Below are positions 17,128-26,357 of a stretch of DNA of 64,000 nt, in pieces. Origin of the DNA: Noviherbaspirillum malthae (GTDB lineage Bacteria > Pseudomonadota > Gammaproteobacteria > Burkholderiales > Burkholderiaceae_D); the NCBI RefSeq assembly GCF_015352985.1, contig NZ_JACYXF010000026.1:1-64000 (forward strand). The letters run 5' to 3'. The notes beneath the pieces are model-generated. The model worked only from the letters and a program-made list of their open reading frames with translations. It was not told where the DNA came from and made no database searches. Every line of letters begins with the position of its first letter. Position 1 is the stretch's first letter. A program made the position numbers and the translations under genes.

Positions 17128-19005
17128 TTGACGACAGCTTCCCCCAAGAGCAGCCTTGCCGCGCTGACGCTTGCCGCCATCGGCATCGTCTACGGCGATA
17201 TCGGCACCAGCCCCCTCTACACCATGAAGGAGGTGTTCGACGAACATCACGGCATTGCGCTGACCCAGGCGAACATCATCGGCGTGGTCTCGCTGATCCT
17301 GTGGGGCCTGATCATCGTCATTTCCCTCAAGTACGTGACGCTGGTGCTCCGGGCCGACAATCGCGGCGAAGGCGGCATCATGGCACTGACCGCGCTGGCG
17401 CTGTCGTCGGTCACGCAGCGCTCGCGGATGCATTATCCGGTGATGCTGCTCGGCATGATCGGCGCCGGCCTCTTCTTCGGCGACGGCGTCATCACGCCGG
17501 CCATTTCCGTGCTGTCGGCCATCGAAGGCCTGGAAGTGGCCACGCCCGCGCTTGAACCCTACGTGATTCCGATCACGCTGGCCGTGCTGGTCGGGCTGTA
17601 CACGCTGCAGAGCCGCGGCACGGCCGGCATCGGTCGCTGGTTCGGCCCCATCGTGCTGGTGTGGTTCGGCACGCTGGCGACCATGGGCGTCATCAACATC
17701 GTCGGCAATCCGGCGATTCTCGCGGCATTCAATCCGCTGCATGCCTTCCGCTTCATGGCCAGCAACGGCTGGCTTGCCTTCGTTGCATTGGGCGCGATGG
17801 TACTGGCGCTGACCGGCGCGGAAGCGCTGTATGCCGACATGGGCCACTTCGGCCGCAAACCGGTCCGGCTGGCGTGGTTTTCCGCGGTTTTTCCAGCGCT
17901 GGCGCTGAATTATCTGGGGCAGGGGGCGCTGCTGCTGTCCAATCCGGGCGCGGCCACCAACCCGTTTTTCAATCAGCTCGGCTCCTGGAGCATTTATCCG
18001 CTGGTGGTGCTGTCGACCATGGCCACCGTCATCGCGTCGCAGGCGACCATTTCCGGTGCCTTCTCCGTCACCCAGCAGGCAATCGCGCTCGGCTTCCTGC
18101 CGCGCATGCGCATTATCTACACGTCGGAAATCGAGATCGGCCAGATCTATATTCCCGTGGTCAACTGGCTGCAGCTGACCGCGGTGGTGCTCGCGGTAGT
18201 CGGCTTCGGTTCCTCGTCCGCCCTGGCTTCTGCCTATGGCATCGCCGCCACCGCCACCATGCTGATCACCACGCTGCTGACCTTTTTCGTGGTGCGGCAC
18301 GGATGGAAATTTCCGCTGCCAGTGATACTGGCCTCCACCGCCTTCTTCCTTGCGATCGACATCAGCCTGTTTTCCTCGACCAGCCTGAAGATCGTCAGCG
18401 GCGGCTGGTTCCCGCTGGTGATCAGCGCGCTGATGGTGACGCTGATGCTGACCTGGAGAAAAGGCCGCGAACTGGTGTTCGACAACATTCGGCGCCACCT
18501 GATACCGCTCGACGATTTCCTGACCTCGCTGTTCATCGCGCCGCCGCACCGCGTGGACGGCACGGCGATCTACTTCCGGATGGAGGGCGACGGCGTGCCG
18601 CACGCCCTGCTGCACAACCTGCTGCATAACAAGGTGCTGCACCAGCGGGTCATCTTCCTGACCGTGCATGCGACCGACATTCCGCGCGTACCCGAGCAGG
18701 AGCGCATCCGCGTCGTGCCGCTCGGCCACGAGTGCTATCAGGTCAATGTGTATTACGGCTTCAAGGATGAACGCGACATTCCGCACGCGCTGCAGCTTTG
18801 TACCAAAGCCGGGCTGGAAATCGAGCCGATGGAGACCTCCTTCTTCATCGCCCGGCATACGATTCTCGCTACCGTCGGCGGCGGCATGGCCTTATGGCGC
18901 GAATCGCTGTATGTGACGATGGCGCGTAACGCCCGCGACGCCGCCGACTTCTTCAAGATCCCTGCCAACCGCGTCATCGAACTGGGCACCCAGGTGGAGA
19001 TCTGA
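17128..19005 (+). CDS. kup: Low-affinity potassium uptake transporter
   Basis: A protein of 625 residues. Kup is a K+/H+ symporter of the KUP/HAK/KT family with about 12 membrane helices and a cytoplasmic C-terminal domain. The family start GDIGTSPLYTMKEVF is present (about 24-38), as are ADNRGEGGIMAL and GDGVITPAISVLSA. The start is TTG 17128, chosen because GAGGA lies about 5 bases before it and the N-terminus then matches the family length. It is a single gene between cueR and a reverse-strand diguanylate cyclase. Confidence 0.95.
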   Translation: MTTASPKSSLAALTLAAIGIVYGDIGTSPLYTMKEVFDEHHGIALTQANIIGVVSLILWGLIIVISLKYVTLVLRADNRGEGGIMALTALALSSVTQRSRMHYPVMLLGMIGAGLFFGDGVITPAISVLSAIEGLEVATPALEPYVIPITLAVLVGLYTLQSRGTAGIGRWFGPIVLVWFGTLATMGVINIVGNPAILAAFNPLHAFRFMASNGWLAFVALGAMVLALTGAEALYADMGHFGRKPVRLAWFSAVFPALALNYLGQGALLLSNPGAATNPFFNQLGSWSIYPLVVLSTMATVIASQATISGAFSVTQQAIALGFLPRMRIIYTSEIEIGQIYIPVVNWLQLTAVVLAVVGFGSSSALASAYGIAATATMLITTLLTFFVVRHGWKFPLPVILASTAFFLAIDISLFSSTSLKIVSGGWFPLVISALMVTLMLTWRKGRELVFDNIRRHLIPLDDFLTSLFIAPPHRVDGTAIYFRMEGDGVPHALLHNLLHNKVLHQRVIFLTVHATDIPRVPEQERIRVVPLGHECYQVNVYYGFKDERDIPHALQLCTKAGLEIEPMETSFFIARHTILATVGGGMALWRESLYVTMARNARDAADFFKIPANRVIELGTQVEI

Positions 19006-19052
19006 AGCGCGGGCCTGCAAGCGGCTTCAATGCCGGTCCGCTCCCGCGTAAG

Positions 19053-20207
19053 TTATGCCGGCAGGTCGTCGGCCACGAGGCGGTTCCGGCCCTGCGCCTT
19101 CGCCGCATACAAGGCCTTGTCCGCCCGCTGCAGCAGGGTGTGCAGGGTATCGTCGTCGCGCGAAATCGCCAGCCCGATGCTGAGCGTGACCGGAGCCGGG
19201 GCGTTCAGCTGGTCGGCGCAAGGGTGCTGCATCAGCAGCCGGTTCGCTGCCGACACGGCGCCATCGAAGCTGGTTCCGGGCAGCAGGACCGCGAACTCGT
19301 CGCCGCCGAGGCGGGACAGGTAGTCGATTGAACGCAGCGTGCCGTTCGATGCGGCGGCAAAACGCAGCAGGGTGGCATCGCCGGCGGCGTGGCCGCCGGT
19401 ATCGTTGAGCGCCTTGAAGTTGTCGAGATCGATCAGCAGCAGCGCCAGTGCATTACCGGAGCGCCTGGCCCTGTCGAGCTCCCGCTGCCCGATATCGAAG
19501 AAAGCCCGGCGCGACCAGGCGCCGGTCAGGAAATCGCGGTTGGCCGCGTCTTCGGCCACGGAAACGATGGTACGGTGGGCCAGCAGCAGGCCGCCCAGCG
19601 TCAGCACAGGCAGCATGAAAGCCCCCGCCGACAATATCAGCACATTCCAGCCCGTCGGTTCCAGCAGGTGGGACGGCGCATTGATATCCAGGAGCTGCGT
19701 GACCGAGCGGAAAAGATGGCCGCCCGTGATGAGCACGCACATGCAGATGATGAACAGCAGCGGATAGCGCGACGAAGGCCACGTGCGCCAGGTCGATGCC
19801 ACGGTCAGCCCGATCGCTGCGGCAATGCCGGCCTGCGACAGGGACACCGTGAGCGTGCGCAGGGTGAATGAGTCGATGACGTAATGGCACAGCGCAATCG
19901 ACGCCATGACTGCCGCCACCAGGGCGACCAACCAAGGCGGGCGGATGGTACGGCAAGTCAGGCGCCGGTAGCCGACCAGAGTCGCCGCACTGGCCGCGGT
20001 GTAGGCGCCGTTGGCGACTTCGTAGGCGAACAGCGGCGGCAGTTCCTTGCCGAAGGCGTACAGGATATAGGCCGCCATGCCGAAGACATTCCCCAGCAAT
20101 AATTCACGCACGCCGCTGACCCTGCTTTCATTGACTGAATAAACCACCAAAAACATCAGGAAGCAGAGCAGCGCGGCAATGAGAAATGCTTCTTTTGTAC
20201 CAAGCAT
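19053..20207 (-). CDS. Membrane diguanylate cyclase (GGDEF)
   Basis: A protein of 384 residues that makes cyclic di-GMP from two GTP. About seven hydrophobic segments occupy residues 1-215 and form the sensory part; I do not recognise the sensor family. The GGDEF domain follows, with RDFLTGAWSRRAF at its start and RLGGDEFAVLLP as the active site. RSID stands five residues before GGDEF and matches the inhibitory product-binding I-site RxxD, so feedback inhibition is likely. It is monocistronic. Confidence 0.92.
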   Translation of the reverse strand: MLGTKEAFLIAALLCFLMFLVVYSVNESRVSGVRELLLGNVFGMAAYILYAFGKELPPLFAYEVANGAYTAASAATLVGYRRLTCRTIRPPWLVALVAAVMASIALCHYVIDSFTLRTLTVSLSQAGIAAAIGLTVASTWRTWPSSRYPLLFIICMCVLITGGHLFRSVTQLLDINAPSHLLEPTGWNVLILSAGAFMLPVLTLGGLLLAHRTIVSVAEDAANRDFLTGAWSRRAFFDIGQRELDRARRSGNALALLLIDLDNFKALNDTGGHAAGDATLLRFAAASNGTLRSIDYLSRLGGDEFAVLLPGTSFDGAVSAANRLLMQHPCADQLNAPAPVTLSIGLAISRDDDTLHTLLQRADKALYAAKAQGRNRLVADDLPA

Positions 20208-20320
20208 CTTCAGGAATGGAGTAATTTCTTAATGGAAATATAGTATGCGACAAACAGGGTAGCGTAATCCCATGTTCATGGGAATCCTGAACAGCATGAA
20301 ATTGAGCCGATTGAACGGAT

Positions 20321-20737
20321 TCAGACGCCCAGCACGGTCACCACGACCTTGCGCCGCTGGGGTGCGGCACGATGCTCCCACAGGAATATGCCCTGCCAGG
20401 TGCCGAGCAGCAGCCGGCCTGCGCCCACCGGCACGGTCAGGCTGGTATCGGTCAGCACGCTGCGCGCATGCGCCGCCATGTCGTCCGGCCCTTCCAGATC
20501 ATGCCGGTAGGCCGGATCGCCGTCCGGCGCGAGGCGGGAAATGACGGTCTCGAGATCGCGCCGCACATCCGGATCGGCGTTTTCCGTAATCGTCAGGGAG
20601 CAGCTGGTGTGCTGCACGAAGACATGGGCGATGCCGCATTGAATGCCCGATTCCTCGACCACCTTGGCGACGGCGCTGGTAATGTCGCGGGTGCCGCGTC
20701 CGGACACGGAAAATTCGAGAGTGGATTGATGGGCCAT
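20321..20737 (-). CDS. YjbQ/UPF0047-family protein
   Basis: A protein of 138 residues of the conserved YjbQ family, sometimes annotated as a secondary thiamine-phosphate synthase. Recognisable elements are GIAHVFVQHTSCSLTITEN (about 35-53) with conserved His, Thr and Ser, and GTWQGIFLWEHR near the C-terminus. The fold forms trimers with a histidine-lined pocket; the physiological role is not settled. ATG 20737 gives the family-typical length; upstream in-frame Met codons would add 8 residues. Confidence 0.87.
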   Translation of the reverse strand: MAHQSTLEFSVSGRGTRDITSAVAKVVEESGIQCGIAHVFVQHTSCSLTITENADPDVRRDLETVISRLAPDGDPAYRHDLEGPDDMAAHARSVLTDTSLTVPVGAGRLLLGTWQGIFLWEHRAAPQRRKVVVTVLGV

Positions 20738-21003
20738 GCTTGATATTCTGGCAGTTTTCACGCAAACAATCTCGACAAGATTCCGGCGGCATTCCTTGCA
20801 ATGTGAAAGCGGCGCAATCCGGAGACAAGGATGGCAGTGTTATCTGTTTGAAGACTGCGGCGAGCGGCTTGCGCCTGATACGAAGAGCTCGCGCGTACGT
20901 GAAGTAGACCGCGCGACCAGTGTCAAGATCACGCCGCGCGGCAGGATTTCAAACAGGCCTTAGGCGAACCCGGATCGAAACCCCATGAGGACTGCATATC
21001 ACG
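20738..21003. other. Intergenic region, no gene seen
   Basis: Between the YjbQ gene and the end of the copper operon. Short open frames show no ribosome binding site or recognisable product. Confidence 0.5.
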
Positions 21004-21025
21004 GGCACGCGGAAAATCGCGTGCC
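21004..21025 (-). terminator. Hairpin at the end of the copper operon
   Basis: GGCACGCG and CGCGTGCC form a perfect 8-bp GC-rich stem with loop GAAAAT, 15 bases beyond the stop of the CusF-like gene. No T run follows on the minus strand, so termination may be inefficient. Confidence 0.5.
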
Positions 21026-21039
21026 GGAAGAGGGCGACG

Positions 21040-21375
21040 TTACTGCTTGACGTCGATCCGGGTCACGGTAAATTGACCATCAACCTTTGCTGCGACGAAG
21101 CTGACCTTGTCGCCTTGCTTGACCTTGTCCAGCATGCCGGGGTCCTTTACCCGAAACACCATGGTCATCGGCGGCATCTCAAGGTTCTTCAGTTCAGCAT
21201 GCTTGATGGTGATTTTCCTGGTTTCTTTGTCTACCTTGCGGATTTCACCTTCTGTCGGCTCACCCGCGGATTCGGACGATATGGCTGCGGCAGCGGAATC
21301 GGGTGCGGCATGCAAAGTCATTGGCGCCACGCCAAGGATTGCCGCGGCTAGTGCCAGTTGAGCGATTGTTTTCAT
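21040..21375 (-). CDS. Periplasmic CusF-like copper-binding protein
   Basis: A protein of 111 residues. Residues 1-24 are a signal peptide ending in LHAA. The domain has the CusF pattern: a beta-barrel strand with KITIKHAEL supplying a histidine and LEMPPMTMVFRV supplying the methionines used for Cu(I)/Ag(I). CusF proteins shuttle copper to a periplasmic acceptor. Here no CusAB pump is adjacent, so the partner may be the multicopper oxidase in the same operon. AGGAAG lies before ATG 21375. It is the last gene of the reverse-strand copper operon. Confidence 0.88.
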   Translation of the reverse strand: MKTIAQLALAAAILGVAPMTLHAAPDSAAAAISSESAGEPTEGEIRKVDKETRKITIKHAELKNLEMPPMTMVFRVKDPGMLDKVKQGDKVSFVAAKVDGQFTVTRIDVKQ

Positions 21376-21391
21376 GGTTCTTCCTTTTGAA

Positions 21392-21532
21392 TCAATTGTA
21401 ATGCTTGTACACAGAGTATTTGCCGTCTGCCTTTGCCAGCAGAACGTCATACGGGTCTTTGCGGGGGCTTGTCACGCCATTCGCTTTTGGCTTTTCGGCA
21501 ATCAGCTGCCTGATTTCGCTTGCTGCGACATG
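21392..21532 (-). pseudogene. Remnant of a DUF411 metal-binding protein gene
   Basis: Forty-six codons and a stop in one frame read as the end of a DUF411 protein: HVAASEIRQLIAEKPKANG (19 residues), then RKDPYDVLLAKADGKYSVYK and a terminal His-Tyr-Asn. The signal peptide, the metal-binding N-terminal half and the conserved AVPGMP-type loop between the two parts are missing. There is no start codon; the remnant begins next to the stop of the cupredoxin gene. DUF411 genes normally sit with CusF, cupredoxin and oxidase genes, so an intact copy was probably lost by deletion in place. Identification is by family memory. Confidence 0.7.
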
Positions 21533-21536
21533 CCTT

Positions 21537-22079
21537 TCAAGCCTTTGCCTTGATGACTCTGATTTTTCCAATCATTCCTGCTTCGAAATGCCCGGGAATA
21601 AGGCAGGCGTAGTAGAACTCGCCAGCTTTGGTGAACTGCCAGACCATTTCTTCCTTCTTGCCCGGACTGACGTGTGCCATGTAAGGTTCATCGTGCTCCA
21701 TCCCGGGATGCTTCTTCATCAGTTCACCATGGGCCGTAAGCTCATCCATCGTGCCGATGACCATCTCATGCATCATCTTTCCCTTGTTGGCCACGATGAA
21801 TCTGACTATTTCGCCTTCCCTGACGGTGATGTCGGCAGGACCGAAACGCATCGTGTCTGCCATTTCAATGGTGAGCGTGCGCGTGGTGTTCTTGCGGTCT
21901 CCCTGCTTTCCGAAAGCATGCTCATCAGTCGAGACAGGTGAGTCAGCCTTCCTGGCGTGCCTCTCATTGCCGTGTGCATGCGCGAGACCGGCGCCACACG
22001 CAAACGCAATGGTCATTAATGCCGCTGTCGCAGACTTGAATACATTGCCCTTTTTCAGTTCCTTGACTGTCTTTGCCAA
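21537..22079 (-). CDS. Periplasmic cupredoxin (plastocyanin-like)
   Basis: A protein of 180 residues. A signal peptide (ATAALMTIAFACGAGLAHA) covers about residues 17-35, followed by a His-rich spacer. The cupredoxin fold has its copper ligands in MMHEMV (His) and in CLIPGHFEAGM (Cys, His, Met), a type-1 site for electron transfer or copper carriage. It lies between the multicopper oxidase and the DUF411 remnant, so it probably exchanges copper or electrons with the oxidase. Normal length for this family. Confidence 0.9.
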   Translation of the reverse strand: MAKTVKELKKGNVFKSATAALMTIAFACGAGLAHAHGNERHARKADSPVSTDEHAFGKQGDRKNTTRTLTIEMADTMRFGPADITVREGEIVRFIVANKGKMMHEMVIGTMDELTAHGELMKKHPGMEHDEPYMAHVSPGKKEEMVWQFTKAGEFYYACLIPGHFEAGMIGKIRVIKAKA

Positions 22080-22137
22080 TTTTTCACCTTTGTTGTCGCT
22101 TAATGGTGACCGTTGTGTCCCGAAGGCTTGCTGACGG

Positions 22138-23496
22138 TCATTTCAACGCTTGCCGATTACTTGCCGACGGCATTGACTGCCCGCCGGCTGACCCGCTCCG
22201 AATTGGAGGAGGAGTTTCTCCCGTCCACTCATAGGCAACCGTGCCCGCCGGATGCTTGTACCAACCCGAGTCTTTGTAGTTTCCCGGCTTCTGTTCCTTC
22301 CTAACCTTCACCATGGTGAACATGCCTCCCATTTCAACGCCGCCGAACGGGCCCTGGCCGCTCATCATCGGCAGCGTGTTGTCCGGCAGCGGCATTTCCA
22401 TCTCGCCCATGTCCGCCATGCCGCGCTCGCCCATGACCATATAGTCGGGGACGAGCTTGTTGATTTTCCGAGCGATGCCGCGATGGTCGGCGCCGATCAT
22501 TGTTGGAACGTCGTGCCCCATCGCATTCATCGTGTGATGCGACTTGTGGCAGTGGAACGCCCAGTCGCCGAGTTCGGTGGCATCAAACTCGATGGCGCGC
22601 ATCTGGCCCACCGCCACATCCGTGGTCACTTCCGGCCAGCGCGATTCAGGACGAGTCCAGCCACCGTCAGTCCCCGTGACCACAAACTCGTGACCGTGCA
22701 TGTGAATGGGGTGGTTCGTCATCGTCAGGTTGCCGAAGCGGATTCGAACCCGGTCGCCCTGACGCACATTCATCGAGTCGATGCCCGGGAAGACACGGCT
22801 GTTGAAGGTGAACAGATTGAAGTCCAGCATCGTATTCACCCTTGGCGTGAAGCTGCCAGGCTCGATATCGTAATTGCTGAGCAGGAAGACGAAATCACGG
22901 TCCACCTTCATGAAGTTCGCATTCTTCGGATGTGTCACCCAGAAGCCCATCATGCCCATGGCCATTTGCGTCATTTCATCCGCATGCGGGTGGTACATGA
23001 AGGTGCCCGGGCGCCTTGCTTCGAATTCATAGACAAAGGTTTTGCCGGACGGGATGCCAGGTTGCGTCAAGCCGGTCACGCCGTCCATTCCGTTTGGCAG
23101 GCGCTGGCCGTGCCAGTGGATGCTGGTGTGCTCGGGCAGCCGGTTCGTTACGAAGATGCGGACACGATCGCCTTCGACCACCTCAATGGTCGGACCCGGA
23201 GACTGGCCGTTGTAACCCCACAGGTTGGCCTTCATGCCGGGTGCGAGTTCACGCACGACCGGTTCGGCCACCAGGTGAAATTCCTTGACGCCGTTGTTCA
23301 TGCGCCAGGGTAGCGACCAGCCGTTGAGTGTGACGACCGGGTTGTACGGCCGTCCATTGGGTGGAGTGAGGGGAGCTGCGGTCGCAGCGCTATCCATCAC
23401 CGGTGCTTCGGGCAAGGAAGCCGCACCAATACGGCTGACTACGCCCGCGCCTACCAGCGCGGCGGCGCCTGCAAAAAAATTTCTGCGCGATACCAT
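22138..23496 (-). CDS. Multicopper oxidase (copper resistance, Tat-exported)
   Basis: A protein of 452 residues. A twin-arginine signal SRRNFF followed by a hydrophobic stretch directs export of the folded enzyme. Copper ligands are visible as HWHG, YHPHAD, HPIHMHGHEF and HCHKSHH, the four motifs that hold the type 1 and trinuclear sites. The C-terminal part is rich in Met, often seen in copper-resistance oxidases that oxidise Cu(I). I chose ATG 23496 because GAGGA lies 6 bases upstream; ATG 23502 is the alternative. The long upstream frame extension overlaps the outer-membrane protein gene and is not real. Confidence 0.92.
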   Translation of the reverse strand: MVSRRNFFAGAAALVGAGVVSRIGAASLPEAPVMDSAATAAPLTPPNGRPYNPVVTLNGWSLPWRMNNGVKEFHLVAEPVVRELAPGMKANLWGYNGQSPGPTIEVVEGDRVRIFVTNRLPEHTSIHWHGQRLPNGMDGVTGLTQPGIPSGKTFVYEFEARRPGTFMYHPHADEMTQMAMGMMGFWVTHPKNANFMKVDRDFVFLLSNYDIEPGSFTPRVNTMLDFNLFTFNSRVFPGIDSMNVRQGDRVRIRFGNLTMTNHPIHMHGHEFVVTGTDGGWTRPESRWPEVTTDVAVGQMRAIEFDATELGDWAFHCHKSHHTMNAMGHDVPTMIGADHRGIARKINKLVPDYMVMGERGMADMGEMEMPLPDNTLPMMSGQGPFGGVEMGGMFTMVKVRKEQKPGNYKDSGWYKHPAGTVAYEWTGETPPPIRSGSAGGQSMPSASNRQALK

Positions 23497-23509
23497 TTCC
23501 ATTCCTCGT

Positions 23510-24930
23510 TCAGTGTCCTGCGGCGCCGGCTTCTGTGGGCGCTGCACTACGAATTGGTACGTTTCCGACGCCAGTGCCATTGATGGCAGCTTGCAAATCG
23601 GTCTCGGCCAGCCAGAAGTCGCGCTGCGCTTCAATTGCGGCGTTGACGCTGCCGACCTGGTCGCGGGCATCCGATAGCAATTCGAACACGCTGGCCAGCA
23701 TGCCGTTGTAGCGGAGCAGGACCTCATCTGAAATCTTCTTCCGGAGAGGAACGACCTCGGTCTGGTAGTGCTTTGCCAGGTCATAGGTCGTGCGGTATGC
23801 CGAGTACGCCTCACGGACTTGGGACCGCGCACGCACGGCCAGGTCGGCGGTCCGATATACGGATTGCATGTACAGTGCTTCCGCCTTGGCGGTACGGGCG
23901 CTGCTCCAGTCGAAAAGGGGAAGCTCAAGTTCGATTTCATAGCCATTGGCGCGAGGCGCACCTGTCTCGCTCTTGCTGGCATAGCCGGCGTCCAGCACGT
24001 TGATGAAGCGGGTTGCCCTGGTCAGGCCAAGCGCGCTGGCTGTCGCTTGCGCATCTCGCCTGGACATCTGGATATCCAGACGCTGCTCCATCGCCAGCTG
24101 TTCCGCGTTCGCAATCTCGGTCGGCGCCTTGGGCAGGTCCGGCAAGCGGTCGGGTAGCTTGAAAGCGGTGTTCTTGCCCCACAGGCCGAGGAGACGGGTA
24201 AGCTGTTCACGCGCCGCGGTGGCGTGATGCCGGGCGCGCGCAACCTGGGCGGTCGCGTCGGCATAGAACACTTGCTCCCGCGCCTGATCCAGCTTGCTGA
24301 TGTTGCCAACCCTCGCCAGACGTTGCGACAGTTCGGCGCCTGCATCCGCAGCAGTCTGAACCTGCTCCATGTATTTCGCCGTTTGCTCGGCTGCTACTGC
24401 GTTGAAGTAGGCACGCCGGGTATCTGCGGCCAGTTGTACGGCTTGCGAGGCAGCCTGCAGCTTTGCCTGTTCAAGGCGCCGCTTTTCTATACCGCTGCGA
24501 AATGGCATGGTGACGATGCCGAGCAGGTCGAACATGACGCTCCGCTCGATTTCGGCGTCCTCGCCGCCGCGCATGCGGCCGAACGAGAAGCCGGGATTGC
24601 GGATGCGGCCGGCCTGCACCCGGTCGGCTTCTGCAGCGCCAAGCTCCGCGAAAGAGGCCTGCAGCGACTTGTTGTTTGCCAAAGCAATCTGCACAGCCGT
24701 ATCCGGCGTCAGCGGCTTGGCCAGCAACTGGTTGACTGTGTCTGACGTCGTACCGCCGGTATCCCCTGTCGGCTTGAAAAAGCGGACATCCTGGCCGGTA
24801 CGCTCCCTGGCCAAGGCAGACACGTCATCAAGTCCGCCGTCGGCCGAGAATGTGGCGCAACCGGTCAGAAAAACGCCCAGAAGCCCGGTGGCCATAATCG
24901 AGAGGTGCGGTATAAGGTTTGCCTTTGCCA
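23510..24930 (-). CDS. TolC-family outer-membrane efflux lipoprotein (CusC-like)
   Basis: A protein of 473 residues. The signal ends LLGVFLTGCATF, a lipobox, so the mature protein is lipidated at Cys. The remainder is long alternating helices and strands (for example ARARHHATAAREQLTRLLGLWG), the two repeats of a trimeric outer-membrane channel. Such proteins normally complete an RND or ABC pump, but none is in this operon. The stop is 13 bases before the oxidase start. AAGGGGA lies before ATG 24930. Confidence 0.9.
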
Positions 24931-24941
24931 TTGCTGTCCCC

Positions 24942-25274
24942 TTAGTGATGCATGCCATGGTCGGCACCACTGCCTTGCTTTTCCGGGACTGTTGCGACGG
25001 CAGAGGAAGCAGCAGGCTGGCCTTGGCCGGAGTTCATATGACCGGCGTGCCCGCCAAGCTTGCCCATCTCGTCGTTGACGCTGCGCCAAATCTTGTCCGG
25101 AGATGCTTGTTCATCGCCGTTCGAGCGGAAGCCCTTGAAGGCGGACTCGTATGGCACTGCATTGACCGGCGCACTTGCGTCAGCAGGGTTGTACTTGGCT
25201 TGTTCCTGTTGTGCGAGAGCGGCAATGGGAAGTAAACCCCATGCGGCAACCGCCAGCCATTGTCTGGTTGACAT
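24942..25274 (-). CDS. Small periplasmic protein of the copper operon
   Basis: A protein of 110 residues. It has a signal peptide (WLAVAAWGLLPIAALAQ, about 5-21) and a mature part with YESAFKGFRSNGD and a His/Met-containing tail (GGHAGHMNSG and HGMHH) that could bind copper. I do not recognise a characterised family, but similar short proteins commonly precede TolC-type genes in metal-resistance loci. GAGGA precedes ATG 25274 by 6 bases. It is 11 bases upstream of the TolC gene and surely co-transcribed. Confidence 0.75.
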   Translation of the reverse strand: MSTRQWLAVAAWGLLPIAALAQQEQAKYNPADASAPVNAVPYESAFKGFRSNGDEQASPDKIWRSVNDEMGKLGGHAGHMNSGQGQPAASSAVATVPEKQGSGADHGMHH

Positions 25275-25382
25275 TTCTTTCCTCAAATCGGTAGAACATA
25301 CGGGCGAACAAATGCACGTGAGCCTGCATGGGAGCGTGACCGGACCGGCGAATGAAGCCTGTCCTCCGTTCCTTGCAGCGAT

Positions 25383-25817
25383 TTAGATGGAAAGATGTCT
25401 TGGAGGGCGTTCGAGACCAGGCGGAATGAAGCCGGTGAACGATATAACAGCAGGAACTGCCGCAGCTTCAACAGGACTGAACACTGGCGTCAAAGAACCC
25501 GACGGCGGGGGAGCAGCAGTTCCGAAACCGCAAGCTGCACAGGCGCTGCAATGTGAAAGATGGGGCCCTTGCTTGGCTTCAACACACTTCGCGGTTGAGG
25601 CTTTCTGCGCGTCATCAGCGACTGCGACGTTTTCCGAAGCATCACGGTGGTGAGGTCCTGAACTTTCATCATGAGAATGGCTTGCCATTACCATCACGCC
25701 ATGCGAGATATCGTGATGACGCGGTCCGCAGGACGCTTTAATGACCGCAGCCATGCCTTCGATGGGCAGAGCGGCCATCAGTAGGCAAAGCAGAAACGTC
25801 TTAAGGACTCGGTTCAT
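25383..25817 (-). CDS. Periplasmic His/Cys-rich protein (DUF2946/CzcI-like)
   Basis: A protein of 144 residues and the first gene of the copper operon. It has a signal peptide (FLLCLLMAALPIEGMA), clusters of histidines (CGPRHHDISHG, HSHDESSGPHH) and a Cys-rich segment CSACAACGF. The end, FIPPGLERPPRH, matches a pattern common to DUF2946/CzcI-like proteins at the head of metal-efflux operons. A role in metal sensing or buffering in the periplasm is inferred. A CueR-type promoter begins about 50 bases upstream. Confidence 0.72.
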   Translation of the reverse strand: MNRVLKTFLLCLLMAALPIEGMAAVIKASCGPRHHDISHGVMVMASHSHDESSGPHHRDASENVAVADDAQKASTAKCVEAKQGPHLSHCSACAACGFGTAAPPPSGSLTPVFSPVEAAAVPAVISFTGFIPPGLERPPRHLSI

Positions 25818-25868
25818 TCCAGAAATCTATCGCAAGGGAAGGTTGCTTGAGACCACCATCATCCCAGC

Positions 25869-25899
25869 AGTGTAAGGCTTCCCACAGCGGGAAGGTCAA
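25869..25899 (-). promoter_or_regulatory. CueR-type promoter of the periplasmic copper operon
   Basis: On the minus strand: -35 TTGACC, 19 bases, -10 TACACT. The spacer contains CCTTCCCGCTGTGGGAAG, an imperfect form of the CueR dyad in front of copA (13949-13969). The distance to the first gene (25817) is about 50 bases. Confidence 0.8.
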
Positions 25900-26201
25900 G
25901 CGAAAAGAGAACGGTTTTTCATGCGCTAAGGTGCATGTTTCTTTCGAATAATTCATTCATATAAATTTGTCAGCAAGTATCCTTTACCTTGCTGCCCTTG
26001 GACCTTGCCTGTATTCATTTCCGTATCGGTATCTATTACATCCTCGTTGTAAATTGCCTGACCGCTTGGAAACAATATTTGCGTTTGCAGCATAAATCAG
26101 CAGCATCTTTCCTTAAGCTGTTATTCTTTCGAATATTATTTGATGGTGCAACGCGGCATAAAACCTGCTTAAGAGTCTCTGTAACTTTTTTGGAGGCTTT
26201 T

Positions 26202-26303
26202 ATGTTCAGCGATAGAAATGATTGGAAGATACTGGAGCAGTGGCCGGATTGTCCGCCTTTGCTCGAAGAGTTGCCTGACGGCTTGATCGAGGACGAGATA
26301 TGA
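26202..26303 (+). CDS. Possible 33-residue peptide
   Basis: An acidic peptide of 33 residues with two aromatic/Pro patches (KILEQWPDCPPLLEELPDG). ATG 26202 has a very strong ribosome binding site, GGAGG 7 bases upstream. The frame ends just before two hairpins, the second a clear terminator, so this is a short free-standing transcript. The region is AT-rich compared with its neighbours. I recognise no family. It could be a small regulatory protein, a peptide precursor, or an sRNA that happens to carry a frame. Confidence 0.45.
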   Translation: MFSDRNDWKILEQWPDCPPLLEELPDGLIEDEI

Positions 26304-26357
26304 CCCTTTTTCCACGCAAAAGATGATTTGCGTGAAAGGCAAATCGCGTGGCTCGTC

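Noticed and set aside
17059..18858. Long open frame opposite kup (599 codons)
   Set aside because: It is the mirror of a clear Kup gene, with low-complexity Arg/His/Gln-rich translation typical of antisense frames in high-GC DNA.
23497..23982. Upstream extension of the multicopper oxidase frame
   Set aside because: It overlaps the TolC-family gene in another frame and lies before a perfect Tat signal start.
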